DNA of 64,000 bases from Asparagopsis taxiformis (lineage: Eukaryota > Rhodophyta > Florideophyceae > Bonnemaisoniales > Bonnemaisoniaceae). Below, piece after piece: positions 51,540 through 61,219 of the stretch. Location of the stretch: the NCBI GenBank assembly GCA_030407315.1, contig JALQPE010001878.1, positions 124,001 to 188,000 on the forward strand. Direction: 5' to 3'. The notes below the pieces were generated by a model. The model was not told where the DNA came from. It was given only the letters and a program-made list of their open reading frames with translations, and did no database searches. The stretch's first letter is position 1, and each line of letters starts with the position of its first letter. The translations under genes and the position numbers were made by a program.

Positions 51540-52020
51540 ACGTCCACTTTCTCTAGTACATATGGCGGAATACTAGGGCCCGACATCCACTTTCTCTAGT
51601 ACATATGGCGGAATACTAGGACCCGACATCCACTTTCTCTAGTACGTTTGGCGGAATACTAGGACCCGACATCCACTTTCTCTAGTACGTTTGGCGGAAT
51701 ACTAGGACCCGACATCCACTTTCTCTAGTACATATGGCGGAATACTAGGACCCGACATCCACTTTCTCTAGTACATATGGCGGAATACTAGGACCCGACA
51801 TCCACTTTCTCTAGTACATTTGGCGGAATACTAGGACCCGACATCCACTTTCTCTAGTACATTGGCGGAATACTAGGACCCGACATCCACTTTCTCTAGT
51901 ACATATGGCGGAATACTAGGACCCGACATCCACTTTCTCTAGTACATATGGCGGAATACTAGGACCCGACATCCACTTTCTCTAGTACATATGGCGGAAT
52001 ACTAGGACCCGACATCCAGT
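51540..52020. repeat. 43-bp subterminal tandem repeat, about 11 units
   Basis: Unit: CATCCACTTTCTCTAGTACA then TATGGCGGAATACTAGGACC then CGA. Expanded relative to elements II and IV (about 4 units each). Confidence 0.95.
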
Positions 52021-52140
52021 ATACAATATATCAGCGAAAACCGGGAGGGAAGAAATTACAGCGGATGGTAAATTCAGGGCCCATATCGGACCGTATTTTA
52101 TTCTCTCATTTAGGAAACTGCTCGTATACAATACGTCTCT

Positions 52141-52250
52141 CTAGAATAGGGAATACATATCTGGTCAGAATAGGAAATAAATACCCGGTTAGAATAGGAA
52201 ATAAATACCCGGTTAGAATAGGAAATACGTATCCAGCCAGAATACAAAAT
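52141..52250. repeat. AGAATAGGAAATA short tandem repeat of element III
   Basis: Four to five units of about 22-25 bases, matching 5400-5490. Confidence 0.85.
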
Positions 52251-52439
52251 ACCTGTCAGCATATCGTCGATCACCCATCTCCCTCACTATCGCGTTCTCC
52301 CTACCATCCGAACGCCATGCACCACCATCCGCACATACTGCAAGAACCCTCACGACCTAGATTACAAAAAATACGCTCCTTCCCAATACCATCCCCGCTT
52401 TCCTCGACACCACCCCAGCCCATTAAATCATCAAGACAT

Positions 52440-53650
52440 CAAACACGAACATGGTCAGCAAAATCTTACACCACTTGAAACGCACTCTCACTTCTATCGT
52501 ATGCCCCAAAATATACACATACCAGAAACACCTCACAGCTTCATTCCCCATCTTCCTACATCCCTTCTTCACTCTCCTTCAGTCCTGCCGTTCCTGCTTC
52601 ACCACTCCTGCATCACATACACAACATCAGAATCAACCACAACAGTCAGACTCAAAAGCAACGCTTACCACGACAGATATCCTAGAAACTCCCTTACTTA
52701 CCTCTCCGAGAGGATGACTGAATCATCCATCCTACACAAAATACAAACCATGATCCAAAAACCTTGCAATGAATAATCAAAGTCAGCAGTCCATATCTTC
52801 GCAAAACAAGTCTTGGTGCTCAGTAAAACTTACCTTCTGTCATCAACATTCCTGCATCATCTACACAACATCGGAATCAACCACAACAGTCAGACTCAAA
52901 ACCAACCTTCCATCACAGCATACTTTCAAAACTCGCACACTTACCTTCGCTCCACACAATACACACCATGACTCAATAGGCTTCCAATGAAAAATATCGC
53001 ATCAACGGAAATAGTCAGACTCAAAACCAACCTTCCCTCGCTGCTTACTTTCAAAACTCGCACACTTACTTTACCTGTTCCATCCTGCACACAATAAAAA
53101 CCATAAATCACGTAATCGTGTAGCCAAGAAAAGTAGTCAGCATTCCGCATCTTCGCACAACCGGTCTGGGCGCCCAATGTGACTTACCTTCCGTCATCAC
53201 TATTCCTCCATCACCTACGCAACATCGGATTCAATCGCAACAGTCAGATTGAAAACCAACGTTTCCCTCGCTACATACCCTGAGAACTCGCAAATGTACC
53301 TCTCATCCATCCTACACACAATACAAACCATGATCCAAAAACCTTGCAATTAACAATAATCATAGTCAGCAGTCCATATCTTCGCAAAGCACATCTTGGC
53401 ACTCAATGAAACTTACCTTCCGTCATCAACATTCCTGCATCATCTACACAACATCGGAATCAACCACAACAGTCAGACTCAAAATCAACCTTCCCTCACA
53501 GCATACTTTCAAAACTTCACGTACCTCTCTTCCATCCTCCGCTCAATACACACCATCAGTCAACAGGCTTCCCATGAAAAATATCGCATCAACGGAAATA
53601 GTCAGACTCAAAACCCACGCTTCCCTCAACGCATACCCTCGAGGGTAGAG
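52440..53650 (-). repeat. Splice-like repeats of element III
   Basis: Inverted homologue of 20300-21480. The blocks ACTTACCTTCTGTCATCAAC and CTTACCTTCCGTCATCA (about 52829, 53186, 53411) are the reverse complements of short AG-bounded blocks followed by GTAAGT. They read away from the transposase. Confidence 0.6.
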
Positions 53651-53662
53651 GATGGAACGAAG

Positions 53663-53700
53663 GTACGTGCGCGAATCTTGATCAAGATTCGCGCACGTAC
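53663..53700. repeat. 38-bp hairpin near the mini-ORF
   Basis: GTACGTGCGCGAATCTTGATCAAGATTCGCGCACGTAC-type perfect hairpin, here with fully matched arms (the element IV copy has one unpaired position). Sequence is given by its halves, GTACGTGCGCGAATCTTGA and its complement. Confidence 0.9.
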
Positions 53701-53723
53701 AAAGCAAAGTCGGTCAAAGAAGA

Positions 53724-53849
53724 TCAGTCGGTGATGAGGGCGGAGTGGAGCCTGCGGCGTCGACCGGACAGCTTTCTGCGTCCGCTTAAGTCTTGCTGTG
53801 CATACTCGAAATCATCGCCGGCAGTGAGATTGAGTATGGCCCAAGCCAT
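53724..53849 (-). CDS. Conserved mini-ORF of element III (41 residues)
   Basis: ATG at 53849. It starts MAWAILNLTAGDDFEYAQQD and continues with a basic tail (GRRKLSGRRRRLHS) to a TGA at 53724. Divergent from the transposase gene, with which it would share a ~450-base promoter region. Shorter counterparts in elements II and IV keep the first 22 residues. Possibly a first exon or a regulatory peptide. Confidence 0.45.
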   Translation of the reverse strand: MAWAILNLTAGDDFEYAQQDLSGRRKLSGRRRRLHSALITD

Positions 53850-54297
53850 GGTCTCTGATTCCCCGAACAAAGAGATCCGGATCGAGAACAACGAATATAA
53901 ACATATAATCATATATATGAGAATCCATTTGCTTTCCTTACATGATCTGTGGCATATCCGCTGTAAAGCACATTCAGATTCCACGAAGTTTGGAAATAAA
54001 AAAGTTTATTATTACAAATGAATTAATTGAAAATTCATCTCCCAGGGCAGTCGTTCGTCCTTCCATGCACACGTTGCCAGCACGCAATGTGATGTAACAG
54101 TTGGAAATGATTGAACTCTCGGTTAAATTCCACCGTTGGGATGTCAGCTGGAGTGAGCACAAAACTACTACCCAAAAAACTACGAACACGTTACATTCCA
54201 AGTCTCGAAAGCACCACAAAAATAAAATTGGTCGCATCTGGACGGCACAGTCTCCCCTGTTCAGCTCGCAATCCTCCCTTTTGCGTCAAAACTCGAC

Positions 54298-57200
54298 ATG
54301 GAATGCAAGTATGAAGGGTGCTTCTACTACTGCGTAGATGCTTATGCGCTCGCGCTGCATGAGCGAACGTGTCGCTACCGTTTCAACCCCTCTCCCCAAC
54401 ATTTCAACAACGCTCGTGTCCCTGCCGTCACCCATGAGCCTGCTCGAAACGGCGACCATGATTCCCCGCAACCCAGCTCCCCAGACCCAGAATCTGGTCG
54501 TGCTTCCTCCAGCGACTCACCCTGTGACGCTTCACTGCCACCAACCTCAACCCCCTCCCGCGCAGACCTCCTCGTGCAATCCCTCGCCGCCAGTCTCACA
54601 ACCCTCGAGTACAAGGCCGGCGCTGGCCGCGTGAGCGAAGTCATCACCATCCTACAAGACCCCGCATTCTCCCTAGAAAAGTTCAACAGCGCCGTTCGCA
54701 CCGTAGAAGAATGTCGCCACGTTACCGCTTCCATGGTCGAAACACATTTCCGCACCGAAGGTTACAAGAGCCACATCATTCCAGACAAAACTGGTAAGTA
54801 CTCGGCACAGCTGTACCTCCGCGACCCAGTCGACATGCTCCGCAGGCAGTTAGCACTGGCTAACGACCAAAATACTCTCTTCCACCCCTCCCCACAGACC
54901 GCCCCAGACGGCACCGCAATATTTTCTCATCCCCTACACACAGAATTCGCGAAAACGCTGCACCAGGTTACTAGACAGCGCGTGCAGCTCTCGGAAGATC
55001 CACAGGTCGTATGGGCAGAGGAAAATGATCCCACCGCTTCCTCCTTTGCCGGCCTCCTCCAAGTGTACTCCGACAAGAGCAGCACAAGCCTCAAGAGCTC
55101 CGCAATCGTCGCATACCCCATACACGTCACACTGCTCAACTTCTCCGCCCCCCTCCGTCGCCACTGCATCCGTACCGGCCTCACCATCGTCGGGTATCTT
55201 CCGTACATTGTTAACCCTTCGTCCAACGCCTTGTTCGGTGATGAAATGCCGACAACCTCTAGTTCTGCTAGTCGCGCTCGCAAAATTGATATTCTTCATA
55301 AAGCACTCGAAAAAGTGTTTTCGTCCCTATCCACCGCGTTCTCTTCCGGGTTCCCCTGCACAGACTCCACTGCAACTGCCCGCCAATGCTTTCCCATCCT
55401 AGCCAATTATTGCTGCGACTTTCCAGAGGCCAAAGAGCTGTCATGCACTCGCAACAGCACTACCACCACACATCCCTGCCACCGCTGCTACATCCCCGCC
55501 ACTCAACTTGAATCCAGCGCGCCACACCAGCCCCGCTCCCTCGATGATACACGCTCTGCACGCCAAGAGAGCGCTCAGGAGCATACAACTGCTCCGCTCG
55601 AAGCTCTCTCCCTCCTCGAACAACACTCTGTCCTCGAATCGACCGCTCTTTTACCCACCAACAGTCCCCTAGACCCCTACAACATTTTCTCCTTCGAGCC
55701 TCTGCACAATCTCCACCTCGGCATCTCAAAGCTCATCAAACAGTGCATTGTCCACCGCCTCAGCTCCCCAGACCTCACCACCACTGCCTCCCATTCCGGG
55801 ACACCTCGCACCTTCAAGAAGGTGAAAAAATCCATCCTCGCCGGCTCAAACAGCATTCTGTCCGCTATCGAACGCGACTACTACATCACCGGTCTTCATG
55901 TCGACTTCTCCAAGGGTGAGAAGGGCACCAATTTGAACGGCCTCTTCACGGAGGACGGCATACGCGGCATGCTCGCAGCCAAAGACTATCACCATGTCGA
56001 CATGGTGTTCCCTTTCATCGCAGCATTCATTGACACATGCTGTGACGAAGTAGATACAGCCCCCCTCACTTCCATCTGCACGCAATACTCTGACCTCGTC
56101 GCATGGGTCATGAAACGCGGTCGCATCAAGCACTGGACTGCCGCCGAACTAGAAAGCCTCCAGAACTCCATTTCCTATTTCAAACAATCAATGCTCTCCA
56201 CCCTCGGCCCATTCCACACCACAGGTCTCAAAACTTTCAAGTTCCATCTTCTAGACCATCTTCCCGGTGACTTGCAGAGATATGGCGCCCTGGAACACAT
56301 TGATGCAGGCCCCTACGAACACTCGCATCTTCTGTTCAAACAGAGTTATAGGAAAACCTCTCGAAGGCGCTCCACAGCCATGGAAGAGACTATTCGCCAC
56401 ATGGAATTCTCCTTGGCCACTCCAACTGGTCATACCCCATCGAACACATTGGGAAACGCACGCATGATATCGCCCACAGACGGTGCAGTACTCGTTCGCG
56501 ACGGATTCACCGTTGCACTGCACGACTTTGCCTCCCTGCTGCCCGATGCAACCCTCCTCGTTGCAGATATCGACGGACAGCCCGATCCTGCCACTCTTTT
56601 GCCGCTGCACAACTCCTCGTTCCCGTCTGGCACCATAACGCTATTCCAGCAACTCGGTGACACAGCTGCACAAGCGTTCCTCACCCTCGCTAGACTGCGC
56701 GCCACGGCAGAAGGCCCTCCAATACATGACATGGACATTTCCGTCACCGTGGTAAAGTCCGCCTACGTCATGGGAGGGTACGTCCCAGATGCCGACGACT
56801 TTGACCCGCACAGTGGCATGCTTCGCCCCACAAACGTGTCGAGGCACAAGCAGCAGCGCGTCTTTGCAACTTCATCGTTCGGCCCCGCAAAGAGATCGCA
56901 GTACTCCTTTGTCGTCATCTCCGGAACTGCCGATGACTACAGAACCATATGGGTAGGGCGCGTCCTGGCACTGGTACGCCTGCAGTCTCCAAACCTGTTT
57001 CAACCTGTAGAACTCGCTTTCGTTCAGTATATGACCTGCTTTGCCCCAAAAACCGCTGTGGAAAAATCACTTGGGTGCATTTGTTTAAAGTGGTCCACAT
57101 GGGACCCGGACAACGGATCCGTTGACAGCAATGACACTGCATCCCACAGTGCAGGTGGTCCTTGGTTTGACCTCATTCCTGCATCTACTATATCTGGCAC

Positions 57201-57336
57201 CGTGCACATCGTACGAAGTAACTTTCCAGTCAAGCCATTTACGAAACAAATGCACTGGTCGGACCACCGTTTCTATCTCAACCGCTTCTACACCAACACT
57301 GATTACCAATTCACAGATGATAATGAAGAAGAATAA
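54298..57336 (+). CDS. Transposase A, CACTA/Plavaka/KDZ-like, intact, 1012 residues
   Basis: ATG at 54298, TAA at 57334. Residues 3-25 form a Cys/His finger (C-x4-C-x12-H-x3-C; MECKYEGCFYYC). Residues about 270-300 hold VAYPIHVTLLNF ... LRRHCIR ... IVGYLP, the strand block seen before the catalytic core in tnp2/Plavaka-type proteins. Residues about 370-396 have CCDFPEAKELSC and PCHRC, the D-x-PE plus Cys knuckle of that group. Residues about 464-480 have SFEPLHNLHLGISKLIK. Residues about 665-690 have HIDAGPYEHSHLLFKQSYRK, the usual E-x-x-H-x-x-x-K region with the likely catalytic Glu. It should bind element ends and cut DNA in the nucleus. The gene is tail to tail with 57414-59698. The near-identical copy at 16592-19637 has a 4-bp frameshift. 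Family placement is from motif order. Confidence 0.7.
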   Translation: MECKYEGCFYYCVDAYALALHERTCRYRFNPSPQHFNNARVPAVTHEPARNGDHDSPQPSSPDPESGRASSSDSPCDASLPPTSTPSRADLLVQSLAASLTTLEYKAGAGRVSEVITILQDPAFSLEKFNSAVRTVEECRHVTASMVETHFRTEGYKSHIIPDKTGKYSAQLYLRDPVDMLRRQLALANDQNTLFHPSPQTAPDGTAIFSHPLHTEFAKTLHQVTRQRVQLSEDPQVVWAEENDPTASSFAGLLQVYSDKSSTSLKSSAIVAYPIHVTLLNFSAPLRRHCIRTGLTIVGYLPYIVNPSSNALFGDEMPTTSSSASRARKIDILHKALEKVFSSLSTAFSSGFPCTDSTATARQCFPILANYCCDFPEAKELSCTRNSTTTTHPCHRCYIPATQLESSAPHQPRSLDDTRSARQESAQEHTTAPLEALSLLEQHSVLESTALLPTNSPLDPYNIFSFEPLHNLHLGISKLIKQCIVHRLSSPDLTTTASHSGTPRTFKKVKKSILAGSNSILSAIERDYYITGLHVDFSKGEKGTNLNGLFTEDGIRGMLAAKDYHHVDMVFPFIAAFIDTCCDEVDTAPLTSICTQYSDLVAWVMKRGRIKHWTAAELESLQNSISYFKQSMLSTLGPFHTTGLKTFKFHLLDHLPGDLQRYGALEHIDAGPYEHSHLLFKQSYRKTSRRRSTAMEETIRHMEFSLATPTGHTPSNTLGNARMISPTDGAVLVRDGFTVALHDFASLLPDATLLVADIDGQPDPATLLPLHNSSFPSGTITLFQQLGDTAAQAFLTLARLRATAEGPPIHDMDISVTVVKSAYVMGGYVPDADDFDPHSGMLRPTNVSRHKQQRVFATSSFGPAKRSQYSFVVISGTADDYRTIWVGRVLALVRLQSPNLFQPVELAFVQYMTCFAPKTAVEKSLGCICLKWSTWDPDNGSVDSNDTASHSAGGPWFDLIPASTISGTVHIVRSNFPVKPFTKQMHWSDHRFYLNRFYTNTDYQFTDDNEEE

Positions 57337-57413
57337 ATCTAAATCGCAGCACTCTATTGATAATGTACTACATGATAAACCTTCTAGTCAACGTCACATT
57401 TACTGCACTAATT

Positions 57414-59276
57414 TCAACCATCCTCCATTACGCCAAAACCGTTATCAGCAGTGGCTGCATGGCGCCGCTCCATGCCCCCATACTGTGGGGCATTGATTTC
57501 GACATTCAGGTTTGCAGTCAGGTGTCCAGCATATGGGTCAACGACGAAAAGTTCTGCGCCAATTAGTCCTTGCGCAATCACACAATCCATTACAGCACCG
57601 AGGTTTGACGTAATATGCGATTGAATCCAATCCTCGGACACTAGAACAAGTGATGAGCAGCGGTTTACATCATCAACGACATGAACAATTCCAGACCCCT
57701 CTCCGCTTTGCCACACTTCAACAGCCTCTCTCGTCACAGTACGGCTTGCAAACACATGCCGTGACTGTGCACTAGTCCGCTGTTCGCTCTCGACAACGTC
57801 CGTTTCTTCCCTTGCTTGCGAGCCTTGGAGACAAGACATGCAGTACACCACCATACCAACTAATTGCTGAAAAGCTACCCCCACATATTGACTGTACCGC
57901 CTTGTAAACTCCTTCTGCCGTGCACCTCCTTTCCCCTTCGGTTCATCCAAACACTCCACAGTAGTCACTAGCCAAGCATCCAGGCGCGCCAGCGTTAGTA
58001 TGCTCGTCTCTATGTCCATTACTTGTTCTGGTCGTATCGAATAACCCCTGAAGATGTCCAGCACATTCACAGCTACTCGGTTGTTAAACCATGCATCACC
58101 ATTCACTTCCATTTCGAAGCTGTCAGGAACCAAGCCTTTGCTGTATCGCAGCTCTGAGAACGGTGCCGTTCGCCACCTCCCCATATCCAAATCACCGTTA
58201 CTTTCCCGTTTCAAAAGCTTCTCAGACGCTTCGCGCTTTTGTTCCTCTCGCTCGTCCATCTCAGCTCGCGTCGTCAGCATCGTGCATCTAGACATTAATT
58301 TCGTGTACCCCAGCGAACCGAACAATCTGTCCCTCGCATTACGCTTCCGTGCACTCATCACGTCGGACAGTTTCTGCGTCACCTTCACTTTCAATTCCTT
58401 GCTCCCCGCCACAGCCTCTTGACAGCACACACGCTGCTCCTCATCGGAAAACACATCACACCACGGACTTTGACGCAGTACGTGTCGCACCAAGTCATTC
58501 AGCAGATCACTCTCGTCCCTGTACGAAGGTGTATACCACTGCAGATTCTTGATGATATAGCCCGGAGGGGTAGCAATATATCCTACACCGTTTTCGCTCC
58601 AAAGTGCCCCTTCTACCGGCTCTACCTCGATGGTACGTCCAGTCCAACGTCTCTGCGTTTGTTCCGCTATAGGGTCCAGCTCCATAGTCTCGTTCTTGCA
58701 CCACTTTGTCAGGTTTTCCTCAACCGCCCTAAGAACTCCAAGGTATTTCACAGGAATGGCTTTCTGTATTTTCGACTTACCGCCACCGTGATCACTGATT
58801 CTACCTGTTCTCGCAATTGCAGTAAGGCTGGCATTTTCCGCCTGCAGAGTCTTCACCTTAGCCTCCAACGCAACAATCTCCGTGGTGAGCGCCTTGTTTG
58901 CTATGTCCTGGCTAAACACTTTTTTTTCCAGCTCCGCGATCTTCTTCTTCTGCGCATTGATGCGACTCGCCATTAAATCGATGGATTCCGGCGGATGCAA
59001 CCTCTCTGCCCTCACCGTCCCCCCATCTCCCACGCTATCGGGAATATGATGTCCTCCATCGCCAATAGCCTGACGTCGCGGGGGCGTTACGCGCATATTT
59101 GGCACCAATGACACTCTGTTGTGACGAGGCCCGCACTCCGGCTGCTCTCTCCCCTCAGTACCACCTGACCGCCGATGATAGTTGGCATCCTGTGAACGTT
59201 GCTCAGAAACAACATCCCTTGCCGCTATCCTCGGGTCCCTGACTGCATTACCTGCTGGGGCTGATGTACTCGGCAT
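57414..59276 (-). CDS. Coiled-coil partner protein of transposase A, intact
   Basis: The frame is open from about 59410; the first in-frame ATG is at 59276 (MPSTSAPAGN), since the codon at 59297 is GTG. About 620 residues: a charged, Arg-rich start; a strong leucine-zipper-like coiled coil (ASRINAQKKKIAELEKKVFS to LQAENASL, about 50 residues); a central conserved domain (KAIPVKYLGVLRA ... WCDVFSDEEQRVCC ... FGSLGYTKLMSRC) and a C-terminal domain with VYCMSCLQG and FVVDPYAG. I do not recognise the family. The two-gene layout (transposase plus a second coiled-coil DNA-binding-like protein) parallels TnpA/TnpD pairs of CACTA elements, so a role in binding subterminal repeats is plausible inference. 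It ends 77 bases from the end of the transposase gene. Confidence 0.7.
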   Translation of the reverse strand: MPSTSAPAGNAVRDPRIAARDVVSEQRSQDANYHRRSGGTEGREQPECGPRHNRVSLVPNMRVTPPRRQAIGDGGHHIPDSVGDGGTVRAERLHPPESIDLMASRINAQKKKIAELEKKVFSQDIANKALTTEIVALEAKVKTLQAENASLTAIARTGRISDHGGGKSKIQKAIPVKYLGVLRAVEENLTKWCKNETMELDPIAEQTQRRWTGRTIEVEPVEGALWSENGVGYIATPPGYIIKNLQWYTPSYRDESDLLNDLVRHVLRQSPWCDVFSDEEQRVCCQEAVAGSKELKVKVTQKLSDVMSARKRNARDRLFGSLGYTKLMSRCTMLTTRAEMDEREEQKREASEKLLKRESNGDLDMGRWRTAPFSELRYSKGLVPDSFEMEVNGDAWFNNRVAVNVLDIFRGYSIRPEQVMDIETSILTLARLDAWLVTTVECLDEPKGKGGARQKEFTRRYSQYVGVAFQQLVGMVVYCMSCLQGSQAREETDVVESEQRTSAQSRHVFASRTVTREAVEVWQSGEGSGIVHVVDDVNRCSSLVLVSEDWIQSHITSNLGAVMDCVIAQGLIGAELFVVDPYAGHLTANLNVEINAPQYGGMERRHAATADNGFGVMEDG

Positions 59277-59293
59277 AGTTGGCGCAGTGGGGG

Positions 59294-59698
59294 TCACAGC
59301 CTCCAGTGTCTCGGAACCCCCGGCTGGGACTCCGTCTGCAGCACCTCCGCATCTGCCAACCCGGGAGGAACTACCTTTGCCATAGCACTCTGCCGCAATT
59401 CCAACATGTTTTGAGCCACTATCATGTCATCATCATGATGTTCACTGTCCCTGCGAGCACGCTTGCCTCGGTCAAGCCCCATCTCTCTCCGCGCCGTTCC
59501 TCCTTCCTCACTTTCTCGCTGCGGATCCCCAGTTCTGCGCCGGTCCGTCTTGCGACTACCGGACCGCGGTTCAATGCTGCCGGTAGGCCCAGACCGCTTC
59601 TTCGCACGGGATTGTCGGGCACTCGATACAGCAGCTGCTGACCGGGTTTTCTGGAGGCCCGGAGGCTTTGGAGCTTTCTTCGCAATACGCGGCGGCAT
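59294..59698 (-). CDS. N-terminal basic segment of the coiled-coil partner, separate frame
   Basis: ATG at 59698 gives 134 residues rich in Lys/Arg/Pro (MPPRIAKKAPKPPG start, KRARRDSEHHDDD), like a nuclear-targeting DNA-binding tail. Its TGA (59294-59296) overlaps the reading that continues as the 57414 protein. The two were probably joined by a one-base frame difference, an intron or recoding; alternatively the downstream gene starts on its own ATG. Upstream (59699-59930) is presumed promoter. Confidence 0.55.
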   Translation of the reverse strand: MPPRIAKKAPKPPGLQKTRSAAAVSSARQSRAKKRSGPTGSIEPRSGSRKTDRRRTGDPQRESEEGGTARREMGLDRGKRARRDSEHHDDDMIVAQNMLELRQSAMAKVVPPGLADAEVLQTESQPGVPRHWRL

Positions 59699-59934
59699 AA
59701 TGAAGCTTTCCCGGAAGCGATGGAACGATTGAGTTGCACGAGATACAAAAAAGATTGCTGTATAGTGTCGGTAACCACAACGGTCTGCGATGAACGTTCA
59801 GGTCAGGTCAAGTACCGGATAATACGCCAACAGCCCAGATTGTATACGGTAGGCAGTCATCAACAGTATTTAATGAGGTACAATTACAGCTGTCGAGCTA
59901 GGCCGCGAGCACCCCTATGTCCGGAAGACGTCCT

Positions 59935-60870
59935 GATTTGAATTAAAATTTGGGCTATTCTCAAAAACATGCACATGTGAACATGTTTTTGAGATGGGGG
60001 TGTGCCGTACGGCACAATCGACCGCCCAAATCGATGTTTTTTGCAATATTTTTTTGTGCCCGAAATTTTAGAATTTCTGGGCTGGCCAGCAATGCAATCG
60101 AGCTGGACATCCACCGGACGTCCATTTCAGGTTGGTCGTGAGAGAGCGGGGCGGGACCATGATGGAACAAGGACCAAGACCTGTCCCTGGCGTATTGAGC
60201 CTGAAATTGACCCTTCGTCAGACGCCATTTAGCCTTACAGTTGGTGCTTACAGAAGCCAGTGATGACCCCGCTCGGGGCGGCGGTCGGTTCCTGGGGCCG
60301 TTGTGGCCAAATTAGACACCCTGATTTGAATTAAAATTTGGGCTATTCTCAAAAACATGCACATGTGAACATGTTTTTGAATGGGGGTGTGCCGTACGGC
60401 ACAATCGACCGCCCAAATCGATGTTTTTTGCAATATTTTTTTGTGCCCGAAATTTTAGAATTTCTGGGCTGGCCAGCAATGCAATCGAGCTGGACATCCA
60501 CCGGACGTCCATTTCAGGTTGGTCGTGAGAGAGCGGGGCGGGACCATGATGGAACAAGGACCAAGACCTGTCCCTGACGTGTTGGAGCCTGAAATCGACC
60601 CTTCGCGAGGCGCGGATTTAGCCTTACAGTTAGTGCTTACAGAAGCCAGTGACGACCCCACTCGGGGCGGCGGCCGGTTCCTGGGGCCGTTGTGGCCAAA
60701 TAGAGACCTGATTTGAATTAAAATTTGGGCTATTCTCAAAAACATGCACATGTGAACATGTTTTTGAGATGGGGGTGTGCCGTACGGCACAATCGACCGC
60801 CGAAATCGATGTTTTTTGCAATATTTTTTCTGCCCGAAATTGTAGAATTTCTGGCTGGCCAGCAATGCAT
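59935..60870. repeat. ~390-bp hairpin-bearing repeat, about 2.5 tandem copies
   Basis: Each copy has GGGCTATTCTC, the hairpin CTCAAAAACATG ... CATGTTTTTGAG, the palindrome GTGCCGTACGGCAC, TTTTAGAATTTCTGG, GGACATCCACCGGACGTCC, GCGGGACCATGATGGAACAA and GGGGCCGTTGTGGCC. Units start at about 59945, 60335 and 60720. The same module builds the palindrome arms of element II. Frames across it repeat with the unit and are not genes. Confidence 0.95.
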
Positions 60871-61219
60871 CTGAGTCGGACATCCCCACGTCCAGTGGCC
60901 GTCCGGATGTCGCTCACCTGGTAAGCGTGAGGCACCTGTGTCAACCTATGTGACTGGCGGCCTTGCAGTACAACACTCAAAGGCAGGGAATCACAATCTT
61001 TTTAAATTTTTTCTCTACCACGTATCCGTCACAACTTATTACCTACACCGGTTACGGGTTTCAAGACCTTTCCAGTGCTGTGTACCCGTATACTCTGTTC
61101 CGTTCGATATCAACCAGTGTTCCTCACGAAAGAGTGCAAACGTCACGAGATACGTCGTCAAATTTGACTGTCTCGCCGAGCGGTCGCCATCCTGTACCGA
61201 ATTTTCCACTCATTCCATT
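60871..61219. other. Upstream region of the second MTase cassette
   Basis: No hairpin of the cassette type and no gene seen. It ends with a moderately pyrimidine-rich leader before ATG 61220. Confidence 0.4.

Larger units (their letters stand above)
51414..59940. mobile_element. Element III: transposase-A family transposon with both genes intact
   Basis: Starts at 51414 with the family terminal repeat CGTCTGTGTTTTCGGAAGTG, inside the GC-rich gene. It contains 43-bp tandem repeats, splice-like repeats, the mini-ORF, an intact transposase and an intact convergent coiled-coil gene. No matching right terminal repeat was found between 59700 and 64000, so the right boundary is uncertain. The element may be truncated or may extend past the MTase-SET cassette out of the window. 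The end given is where homology with known family parts stops. Confidence 0.7.

Noticed and set aside
51540..52020. Regular short repeats as a possible CRISPR array
   Set aside because: Units are head-to-tail 43-bp tandem copies with no unique spacers, in a eukaryotic transposon end.
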